NCBI GenBank assembly: GCA_026785785.1
Contig: JAJAZI010000181.1
Coordinates: 1-11,829 of the forward strand
Source: Microbacteriaceae bacterium
GTDB lineage: Bacteria; Actinomycetota; Actinomycetes; Actinomycetales; Microbacteriaceae
Length of the DNA: 11,829 nucleotides
Direction: 5' to 3'
Under the pieces are notes generated by a model, which had not been told where the DNA came from, searched no databases, and saw only the letters and a list, made by a program, of their open reading frames with translations. The position numbers were made by a program, and so were the translations under genes. How positions within the stretch are numbered: position 1 is the stretch's first letter; every line of letters begins with the position of its first letter. Below are positions 1 to 5,395 of the stretch, piece after piece.

Positions 1-98
1 ACACTGTCGAGGCCGTGCTGCTCGGCCAGGACGCCGAGTTCGACCAGCTCGCGGGGGGCGAATTGCTCGGCGGATGCTTTGAGGCCCAGTTTCAGCAC
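1..98 (-). CDS. fgd: F420-dependent glucose-6-phosphate dehydrogenase-like protein, N-terminal fragment
   Basis: Only the first 32 codons are in the window; the gene continues past the left edge. The translation begins [20 protein letters not shown] and ends near EQHGLDS. I recognise the [19 protein letters not shown] stretch as the amino end of F420-dependent glucose-6-phosphate dehydrogenase, a TIM-barrel enzyme of the luciferase-like family that oxidises glucose-6-phosphate in the cytoplasm and reduces cofactor F420. The GTG start is supported by an AAGGAG ribosome site (complement of 104-109) five bases upstream. A possible -10 box, TAACAT, lies at the complement of 128-133. A related F420-dependent oxidoreductase remains possible because the catalytic part is outside the window. 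If the call is right, the host makes coenzyme F420. Confidence 0.8.
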   Translation of the reverse strand, partial: MLKLGLKASAEQFAPRELVELGVLAEQHGLDS

Positions 99-404
99 GG
101 TGTCTCCTTGAGTCGGGTGGCTTTCCGATGTTATTCCGACTCGGGCCCGAGGAGCCTGCGTGAGAACGACGAGTCTCGGCCATTACTCGGTCACTGCCGA
201 GGGACCGCCGTCTTCCCTGCCGTCATCGGCGTCCCTGCAGCGGCGTTCGGTGTGTTGGCCAACGCACTACCGACGCTGCCGCAACTGTGACCGGGGTGCT
301 GACAGCGTCCAGACCGCGGGCGTAGCATTCCGGCATAGCGGGGTGTCGCAGGAAGCGCCGGTATCGACGGGTGCTCGACACGGTCCGCGTCTGGAGATCG
401 ATCA
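99..404. promoter_or_regulatory. Divergent non-coding region with two palindromes
   Basis: This is about 300 bp between the leftward F420-enzyme gene and the rightward Cys-rich gene. I see no convincing gene in it. It contains a perfect 12-bp palindrome, CTCGGGCCCGAG, at 140-151, just upstream of the putative -10 box (complement of 128-133) of the leftward gene. It also has an 18-bp near-perfect palindrome, GTGTGTTGGCCAACGCAC, at 250-267 (16 of 18 positions symmetric). Both could be operators, but no known regulator motif was matched with confidence. The rightward promoter is listed separately. Confidence 0.4.
299..328 (+). promoter_or_regulatory. Candidate promoter of the Cys/Met-rich gene
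   Basis: A -35-like CTGACA at 299-304 is followed, after an 18-bp spacer, by a -10-like TAGCAT at 323-328. The first matches TTGACA at five of six positions and the second fits the TAnnnT pattern common in Actinobacteria. Transcription would start near 335, giving a leader of about 70 nt before the ATG at 405. I see no clear CsoR- or CueR-type copper operator around it. Confidence 0.4.
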
Positions 405-827
405 ATGATGAACTCAGCGATGCAGATGATGCAGATGCACGAAAAGGACATGTCAATGATGGGCATGGACATGGCGATGATGCAGGAGTGTATGGAGGCG
501 TGTTCGGCCTGTGAGCAGGCGTGCACGATGTGCTCCAACTCGATGACCGGCGAGTCGATGGCCACCTGCATGGGCCGCTGCGCCAACACCGCCGACATGA
601 CCAACACGATGATGCGCATGATGATGCGCCCCAACGGCATGCACAAGGAGAGCATGATGGCCATGCTTCAGGCCACAATCGCGATGTGCGGCGCGTGCGC
701 CGAGGAGTGCACGACCCACGCCGCTATGAGCGACGACTGCCGCATGTGCGCCGAAGCCTGCCGTCAGTGCGCGATGGCCTGCCAGAAGATGATGGACTCC
801 ATGATGGGGTCGATGGCCGGGAGCTGA
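405..827 (+). CDS. Cys- and Met-rich four-helix copper-storage (Csp/DUF326-like) protein
   Basis: The 140-aa product has 15 cysteines and 37 methionines. The cysteines fall in two blocks, residues 29-59 (C29, C33, C36, C40, C43, C55, C59) and 95-126 (C95, C98, C102, C112, C115, C119, C122, C126), with i, i+3, i+4 spacing that would line the inside of amphipathic helices. This is the hallmark of the four-helix-bundle copper-storage proteins, which bind many Cu(I) ions in a thiolate-lined core. No signal peptide or Tat motif is visible, so a cytosolic Csp3-like form is inferred, acting as a copper sink that protects the cell. The N-terminal 26 residues (12 Met and a His before the first Cys) and the Met-rich linker at 65-87 are heavier in Met than I would expect for the core family. 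GGAG at 393-396, eight bases upstream, supports the ATG; the next codon is also ATG. The stop is followed by a hairpin. The metal could be another soft ion. Confidence 0.82.
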   Translation: MMNSAMQMMQMHEKDMSMMGMDMAMMQECMEACSACEQACTMCSNSMTGESMATCMGRCANTADMTNTMMRMMMRPNGMHKESMMAMLQATIAMCGACAEECTTHAAMSDDCRMCAEACRQCAMACQKMMDSMMGSMAGS

Positions 828-829
828 GT

Positions 830-856
830 CCCCGGCGCGAGCGGCCTCAGCCGGGG
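830..856 (+). terminator. Hairpin just after the copper-storage gene
   Basis: CCCCGGC at 830-836 and GCCGGGG at 850-856 are perfect 7-bp inverted arms with a 13-nt loop, beginning three bases after the stop codon. There is no T tract, so this is a possible weak or factor-assisted terminator rather than a canonical intrinsic one. Confidence 0.4.
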
Positions 857-946
857 CCGCTCGGCTCGGGGCCGCTCGACGCACGGCTCGGCTCGGGGCC
901 GCTCGGCTCGGTGGCGCTCGGCTCAGTGGCGCTCGGCTCAGCCGAG
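853..946. repeat. Degenerate GCTCGG short tandem repeats
   Basis: The gap between two convergent genes is built from variants of a 14-16-bp unit: GGCCGCTCGGCTCG at about 855, a diverged copy near 870, another at about 898, and then two copies of GGCGCTCGGCTCAGT in tandem at about 913-941. The last unit forms a 6-bp hairpin (CTCGGC/GCCGAG, 932-946) that contains the stop codon of the leftward gene. This looks like slippage-prone low-complexity DNA. It could also help terminate transcription from both sides. Confidence 0.55.
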
Positions 947-1288
947 TGACGCGGCGACGAGTACGTTGAAACGCGCCTGCCCGACCGCGAGCGCGCTATA
1001 GACCGAGTGCAGGGCGACGGGCTCACCCGGTGCGACGAGGCCGGGCGCGTGGTTCCAGACCCAGACGGTGTGGTTGTCTGCTGCATCCGCCTCGAGCAGC
1101 TCGATCGGGATCCAGCCGTCGACGGTCGGGTACCCTGCGATGCCATCGCGCCACTTGCTCGGGGTCGCCGACGCGAGGCGGCCGTGCATCGCCGAGAGCG
1201 CGTGGCCCGCGCCGTGGGCGGAGCAGGCCGCGCCGTCCGTAGAGGTGCACAGCATCGGGTTCTGCACCTTCGGTTTGAGACTAGACAT
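938..1288 (-). CDS. Conserved-looking hypothetical protein, 116 aa
   Basis: I do not recognise the family. The protein begins MSSLKPKVQNPMLCTSTDG and ends NVLVAASLG. It has no signal peptide or membrane segment. The N-terminal half is rich in small residues with scattered His and Cys (two Cys and several His in the first 40 residues). The middle reads WRDGIAGYPTVDGWIPIELL, then WVWNHAPGLV, which suggests a small mixed alpha/beta cytosolic fold. Start choice: two ATG codons are adjacent (complement of 1289-1291 and 1286-1288). A strong GGAGG at the complement of 1294-1298 sits only two bases from the first but five from the second, so the second is taken. The coding call rests on that ribosome site, G/C-rich third positions and a protein-like composition. 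The gene is convergent with the copper-storage gene and divergent from the MFS gene, so it is probably transcribed alone. Proximity to the copper protein may be coincidence. Confidence 0.65.
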   Translation of the reverse strand: MSSLKPKVQNPMLCTSTDGAACSAHGAGHALSAMHGRLASATPSKWRDGIAGYPTVDGWIPIELLEADAADNHTVWVWNHAPGLVAPGEPVALHSVYSALAVGQARFNVLVAASLG

Positions 1289-1447
1289 CATGACCTCCGT
1301 TCGTTGCGTGGGCTCGTGGGTGTTGTATTGGAGTGTAGATTTTCGGCTCCCGGATCTCACCTGCCGTCGTCACACAAGGAAACACTCGCGCCTTCCTCGC
1401 GGCCAGAAGCGGTCGGCCGGTCCTCCGGTCCGACGTACCCTGAACCA
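1289..1447. promoter_or_regulatory. Divergent promoter region, unknown gene / MFS gene
   Basis: For the rightward gene, TACCCT at 1436-1441 lies six bases before the ATG, the spacing of a leaderless actinobacterial message, and no Shine-Dalgarno sequence is present. No good -35 box is visible. For the leftward gene, the strand complementary to about 1321-1345 carries TACACT-like hexamers that could be a -10 box. Both assignments are tentative. Confidence 0.3.
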
Positions 1448-2665
1448 ATGAGGTTCGCGCGATTCCGGAGGGCGAGCTCGCCAGCATCCGCGGCACGGCC
1501 CCGCCTCTCCCGTGACGCCTACGTGCTCGGCGTCATCGCGTTCTTCGTGATGGTGGGGTTCGGCGTGGTCATCCCCGTGCTTCCGGTCTACGCGCGCAGC
1601 TTCGGCGTCGGCTACATCGAGGTCGGCGCGATCATCTCGGCGTTCGCGCTCATGCGCTTCGTCGCGAGCCCGTTCGTCGGCCGGATGATCGACTGGGGCG
1701 GCGAGCGCACGATCCTCACGATCGGCATCGGCATTGTCGCCGTCTCGAGCGGCCTTGTCGGCATCGCCCAGGACTACCCGCAGCTGCTGCTCCTGCGCGG
1801 CGCGGGCGGCGTCGGCTCCGCGATGTTCAGCGTCTCGGCGATGACACTGCTGCTCGGGGCCGTCCCCTCGCTGCGCGCCCGCTCGATCGGCTTCTACCAG
1901 GGCGGGTTCCTGATCGGCGGCATGGCCGGTCCCGCGCTCGGCGGCCTGCTCGCGACGATCTCGCTCACCGCCCCGTTCTTCTTCTACGCCGGCACGCTCG
2001 CGGTCGCCGGCCTCGTCGGGTTCGTGATGCTCTCGCCGCGGGTGCGGGAGCACACGGATGCCGCCGGCGGGGCCGTGCCGCGCGTGCCGTTCGCCACCGT
2101 CGTGCGCGACACCCGGTTCCGGGCCGCCTGCCTCGCCAACTTCTCCCAGGGCTGGACCTCGTTCGGCGTGCGCGGCGCCCTCATCCCGCTGCTCGTCGTG
2201 GAGGTGCTCCGCGAGCCGACGGTCTACACGGGAATCGCGTTCGCCTGCGCCGCGGTCGCCCAGACGCTCGCGCTCGCCCCGGCGGCGCGCTTTGTCGACA
2301 GCGTCGGCCGCCGCCCGGCGATCATCGGGGCGTTCGCGGTGGCGGCCGCCACGATCCTCGCCGTGCCGTTCTCGCCGAACATCTGGGTACTCACCGTGCT
2401 GCTCTGCCTCTATGGGGTCGCGGCGGCGTTCATGGGCACCGCTCCCGCGGCGGCCGTCGGCGACGCATCCGGTCCGGGCGGCGGCAGGCCCGTCGCCGTG
2501 TTCTCGATGTTCGCCGACCTCGGCGCCATCATCGGCCCGCTCGTGGCCGGCCTGCTTGCCGACACCGTCTCCTACCCGGTGGCCTTTGCCGTCGGGGCCG
2601 GGCTGCTGCTCGCGACCTCGCTCTATGCGACCCGGATGCCGGGAGGGGTTCCGTCACCCAAATAG
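1448..2665 (+). CDS. MFS transporter, drug-efflux-like
   Basis: The 405-aa protein is hydrophobic, with about 12 membrane helices in two halves, the usual size for a 12-TM major facilitator. After a basic N-terminal segment (residues 1-22), helix 1 is followed by a VIPVLPVYA stretch typical of helix 1 in drug:proton antiporters. The loop between helices 2 and 3 carries GRMIDWGGERTI (78-89), a form of MFS motif A, and the second half repeats it as VDSVGRRPA. The likely job is proton-coupled export of a small molecule across the cytoplasmic membrane; the substrate cannot be read from the sequence. The ATG at 1448 is chosen because it directly precedes the basic and TM1 segments. The open frame continues upstream to 1007, but that stretch overlaps the opposite gene and does not look like protein. 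There is no obvious ribosome site, so the message may be leaderless. The gene stands alone, with a regulator gene convergent downstream. Confidence 0.88.
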   Translation: MRFARFRRASSPASAARPRLSRDAYVLGVIAFFVMVGFGVVIPVLPVYARSFGVGYIEVGAIISAFALMRFVASPFVGRMIDWGGERTILTIGIGIVAVSSGLVGIAQDYPQLLLLRGAGGVGSAMFSVSAMTLLLGAVPSLRARSIGFYQGGFLIGGMAGPALGGLLATISLTAPFFFYAGTLAVAGLVGFVMLSPRVREHTDAAGGAVPRVPFATVVRDTRFRAACLANFSQGWTSFGVRGALIPLLVVEVLREPTVYTGIAFACAAVAQTLALAPAARFVDSVGRRPAIIGAFAVAAATILAVPFSPNIWVLTVLLCLYGVAAAFMGTAPAAAVGDASGPGGGRPVAVFSMFADLGAIIGPLVAGLLADTVSYPVAFAVGAGLLLATSLYATRMPGGVPSPK

Positions 2666-2676
2666 GGCGGGCCACC

Positions 2677-2785
2677 CGTCGCCAAAGTCGGAATCGACCG
2701 CCATGGCGGAGTGTGGAGGCCGGAGCCACGGGGAGTGCTCGCCTGCGCGGAAGGATGCCGCAGCCGGATTCCGACTTTGGCGACG
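2677..2785. repeat. 109-bp element with perfect 19-bp inverted ends
   Basis: The 19-mer at 2677-2695 (CGTCGCCAAAGTCGGAATC) is present as an exact reverse complement at 2767-2785. The 71 bp between include a perfect 12-bp palindrome CCGCCATGGCGG at 2698-2709. The element fills the gap between two convergent genes (MFS and GntR). It could act as a bidirectional terminator through a long cruciform or hairpin, or be a small non-autonomous transposon or intergenic palindromic repeat. No target-site duplication is visible next to the ends, and no coding frame is convincing. Confidence 0.75.
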
Positions 2786-2828
2786 ACGTCACTCGCGATC
2801 AGGGGCGCCCAAGTAGGCGCCGAGACTC

Positions 2829-3497
2829 CTAGAGAGCAGCCTCGGGGCCGGCGACGCCGCCGACCGCCTCCGCGAGCCGCTCCCTGGCTCGCCCGAGGTG
2901 CTCCCCTAGCAGGGCGACGGCCGCCTCGCCGTCGCCGGCCGCGATGAGCTCGAGCAGGCGGGCGTGCTCATCGTGGATCAGCCCGGCCGGGAGGAGTTCA
3001 AGCCCCTGCACCTGGCTCATGCACAGGCGCACCTCGGAGACGAGGGAGCGATACATTCGACTCGTGCGCGGGCTGTCCAGCGCGTCGACGAGGCACATGT
3101 GGAACCGCATGTCCGGCTCCACGATGCCGACGGGGGAGCCGGCGGCCAGGGCGATGTCGGCGTTGGCCTGCGCCGCGCCATCCGGAACGGCGCGCACGCT
3201 GGCGAGGCGCCTCAGCACCTCGCTCTCGAGGTAGGCGCGGGAGCGGTAGATGTCGCGCACGTCGGCGGGGCCGAGCGCCGGAACGCGTGCCGACTTGTTG
3301 GCGCCGCGCACGAGGAGCCCCTCGGCGACGAGCTTTTCGATCGCCGCCTTCGCCGTCGGCCGGGCGACCTCGTACGTCGCGGCGACGTCCGATTCGGTGA
3401 GCAGCCCACCCGGCCTCAGATCGCCCGAGAAGAGGCGCATCCGCAGATCGGCTCCGATCGCTTCGACCGCGGACTTGGTGACGACCCGCACGATCAT
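2829..3497 (-). CDS. GntR/FadR-family (FCD) transcriptional regulator of the lactate locus
   Basis: The 222-aa protein has an N-terminal winged helix-turn-helix (about residues 8-72, with the recognition stretch TYEVARPTAKAAIEKL at 41-56) and a C-terminal FCD ligand-binding domain (about 78-212). The four metal-binding residues typical of FCD domains are visible: D129 and H133 in DMRFH, H178 in DEHARLL, and H200 in LLGEHL. Such domains bind a divalent metal, usually together with a small carboxylic acid. The gene faces away from a lactate-type permease and D-lactate dehydrogenase, and the shared spacer holds a FadR-type operator. It is therefore probably an LldR-like repressor relieved by lactate or a related hydroxy acid, and probably autoregulated. 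The ATG at 3497 has only a modest AAGGGA ribosome site. The exact effector is inferred from neighbours, and repression rather than activation is assumed from operator position. Confidence 0.88.
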   Translation of the reverse strand: MIVRVVTKSAVEAIGADLRMRLFSGDLRPGGLLTESDVAATYEVARPTAKAAIEKLVAEGLLVRGANKSARVPALGPADVRDIYRSRAYLESEVLRRLASVRAVPDGAAQANADIALAAGSPVGIVEPDMRFHMCLVDALDSPRTSRMYRSLVSEVRLCMSQVQGLELLPAGLIHDEHARLLELIAAGDGEAAVALLGEHLGRARERLAEAVGGVAGPEAAL

Positions 3498-3550
3498 GAG
3501 GTTCCCTTTCGACCCGAGACCACCATTTTGACATGCAAATAGCTAAGAAT

Positions 3551-3591
3551 GCTTGACTGCATTGCGTACTTGTATAACAATCAAGTCAAGC
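3551..3591. promoter_or_regulatory. FadR-type operator overlapping the permease promoter
   Basis: TTGTATAACAA at 3570-3580 is a perfect palindrome matching the FadR-subfamily consensus TNGTNNNACNA. It overlaps a candidate rightward promoter with -35 TTGACT at 3553-3558 and, 17 bp on, -10 AACAAT at 3576-3581, so bound regulator would block RNA polymerase. The whole site lies between 8-bp inverted arms GCTTGACT (3551-3558) and AGTCAAGC (3584-3591). The right arm therefore offers a second TTGACT -35 pointing left, toward the regulator gene. A further imperfect inverted repeat, TTTGACATGCAAA, lies at 3527-3539 nearer the regulator. Confidence 0.7.
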
Positions 3592-3631
3592 CGCGGTGTT
3601 GGAGCCGTGCATCACTCAGTGCGGAGTTCTT

Positions 3632-5395
3632 ATGTTCGAGCAGGTTCTTGATCCGATTCTCGGCTCGCTGGCGGTCTCCGCGGCCGTCGCCGCGTTGCCG
3701 CTCGCTGTACTCTTCATCCTTTTGGGTGTGTTCAAGATGAAGGCCGCCTACGCCGCCCTCGTCAGCCTCGCGGTCGCCATGGCGCTCGCCGTCTTCGGCT
3801 GGCGGATGCCGGTGACGCAGCTTCTCAGCGCGACCGCGGAGGGCGCCTTCTACGGCCTCTTCCCGATCCTCTGGATCCTCGTCAATGCCCTCTGGATCTA
3901 CAAGCTCACGGTCGTCACCGGCTGGTTCGAGGTTCTCGGCCGCGCGATCCGCGCGCTCTCGCCCGACCTCCGCATCCTCTCGATCCTCGTCGCGTTCTGC
4001 TTCGGCGCGCTGCTCGAGTCGCTCGCCGGGTTCGGGGCGCCGGTCGCCATCTCCGCCGCGATGCTGCTCGCCGCGGGCATGAAGCCCATCCGGGCCGCAG
4101 TCGTCTCGCTCCTCGCGAACACCGCGCCGGTCGCCTTCGGCGCCATGGCCACCCCGATCATCACCCTTTCGGGCGTCACGGGACTGCCGATCGACGACCT
4201 CGCCTCGATGGCCGGGCGACAGACGCCGTTCGTCGCCATCCTCATTCCCCTCGTGCTCGTCTTCGTCGTCGACGGCACGCGCGGGGTGCGCCAGACCTGG
4301 CCCGTCGCGCTCGTCGCCGGTTTCATCTTCGGACTCGCCCAGTTCGTCACCTCCAACTACTTCGCGGTCGAGCTCACCGACGTCGTCGCCGCGGTCGCCA
4401 CCGTCGCCGCCGTGCTCGTCATGCTGCGCTTCTGGCAGCCGAAGGAGATTGTCGGGCTGGGTGTCGACGGCGATGTCGTCGTGCAGACCAGTGCCGAGGC
4501 CGCCGCCGCCGAGAGGGTCCGCAGCGGCATCACCCCGCGCACCACCGAGACGATCGGCGGGGGTGTGGCGATCGCCACGGCTACCGCGACCTCCGGCGTG
4601 CCCGTCGTCACGGCTACCGCGACCTCCGGCCTGCCCATCGCTCAGCGCACCGGGTCCCGATCGGTCTGGATGGCCCTCGCGCCCTACCTTGCGATCATGG
4701 CGGTCTTCTCGGTCGCCCAGATCCCCGCGGTGAAGACCTGGCTTGCCGAGGTCGGCATGGCCGTCTTCCAGTGGCCCGGCCTCGATGTCGTTGACGCGAG
4801 CGGCGCCCCGGCGCCCGCGATGACGTTCAAGCTCGAGCATCTCAAGGCCACTGGAACGCTGCTGCTTTTCTCGGGAATCATCACGATGGCGCTGTACCGG
4901 GTCGGCCTCCGCGACGCGGTCCGCGCCTACCGCGACACGATCCTGCAGCTCAAGTGGACGATCCTCACCGTCACCGTCGTGCTCGCCCTCTCATTCGTCA
5001 TGAACCTCTCTGGCCAGACCGCGAGCCTCGGCTTCGGGCTCGCCGCGACCGGCGGCCTGTTCGTGCTGCTCTCGCCGGTCATCGGTTGGTTCGGTGTCGC
5101 CCTGACCGGATCGGACACCTCCTCCAACTCGCTCTTCGGCCTGCTCCAGGTTACCGCGGCCCGTCAGGTCGGGCTCGACCCGGTGCTGATGGCCGCCGCG
5201 AACTCCTCCGCCGGCGTGCTCGGCAAGATGCTCTCCGTTCAGAACCTGGCCGTCGCCGCCGCCGCGGTGGGCATGGTCGGCTCGGAGGGGGAGCTGTTCC
5301 GCAAGCTCATCGGCTGGAGCCTCGGCCTGCTCGCCTTCCTCACCCTCATCATCGTGCTGCAGGCTGGCCCCGTGCTCGGGTGGATGGTGCCGTGA
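3632..5395 (+). CDS. lctP: L-lactate permease (LctP) family transporter
   Basis: The 587-aa integral membrane protein has roughly 12-14 helices and the conserved signatures of the lactate/glycolate permease family: ESLAGFGAPVAI (129-140), NTAPVAFGAMATPI (163-176), and near the C-terminus the GSDTSSNSLFGLLQ stretch. The family imports lactate, glycolate and related 2-hydroxy acids with protons. The ATG at 3632 is preceded by GGAG at 3623-3626, five bases away; an upstream in-frame GTG at 3596 lacks such a site. The protein is somewhat longer than the usual 530-560 residues because of a hydrophilic insert at about 280-340, which includes a tandem 11-residue duplication (TATATSG, residues 317-323 and 328-334). 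The stop overlaps the next start as GTGA, so the permease and dehydrogenase are translationally coupled. Expression is probably controlled by the divergent FCD regulator. Substrate stereochemistry is not readable from sequence, and the partner enzyme points to D-lactate or a similar acid. Confidence 0.92.
   Translation: MFEQVLDPILGSLAVSAAVAALPLAVLFILLGVFKMKAAYAALVSLAVAMALAVFGWRMPVTQLLSATAEGAFYGLFPILWILVNALWIYKLTVVTGWFEVLGRAIRALSPDLRILSILVAFCFGALLESLAGFGAPVAISAAMLLAAGMKPIRAAVVSLLANTAPVAFGAMATPIITLSGVTGLPIDDLASMAGRQTPFVAILIPLVLVFVVDGTRGVRQTWPVALVAGFIFGLAQFVTSNYFAVELTDVVAAVATVAAVLVMLRFWQPKEIVGLGVDGDVVVQTSAEAAAAERVRSGITPRTTETIGGGVAIATATATSGVPVVTATATSGLPIAQRTGSRSVWMALAPYLAIMAVFSVAQIPAVKTWLAEVGMAVFQWPGLDVVDASGAPAPAMTFKLEHLKATGTLLLFSGIITMALYRVGLRDAVRAYRDTILQLKWTILTVTVVLALSFVMNLSGQTASLGFGLAATGGLFVLLSPVIGWFGVALTGSDTSSNSLFGLLQVTAARQVGLDPVLMAAANSSAGVLGKMLSVQNLAVAAAAVGMVGSEGELFRKLIGWSLGLLAFLTLIIVLQAGPVLGWMVP
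4576..4641 (+). repeat. 33-bp in-frame tandem duplication inside the permease gene
   Basis: The 22-bp segment beginning CACGGCTACCGCGACCTCCG at 4576 recurs at 4609 with an offset of 33 bp, and the following bases are near-identical. It encodes two copies of an 11-residue unit (TATATSG followed by V/L-P-V/I-V/A) in a hydrophilic loop of the permease. The near-identity at DNA level suggests a recent slippage or unequal-crossover duplication that a surface loop can tolerate. Confidence 0.75.

Noticed and set aside
160-408. An 82-codon rightward open frame beginning GTG after a GGAG and ending in an ATGA overlap with the copper-storage gene
   Set aside because: About a third of its codons end in A or T, unlike the real genes here; the translation is Ser/Arg-rich without a recognisable fold. 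The overlap with a good ribosome site for the next gene looks accidental.
1007-1447. A 147-codon upstream extension of the MFS frame
   Set aside because: It is antisense to the 938-1288 gene, Arg-rich and not membrane-like; the basic-plus-TM1 start at 1448 is typical of the family.
3581-4840. A 419-codon leftward open frame opposite the permease
   Set aside because: Its translation is a monotonous Asp/Glu/Gly/Arg string, the usual shadow of a GC-rich gene; the opposite strand has clear permease motifs.
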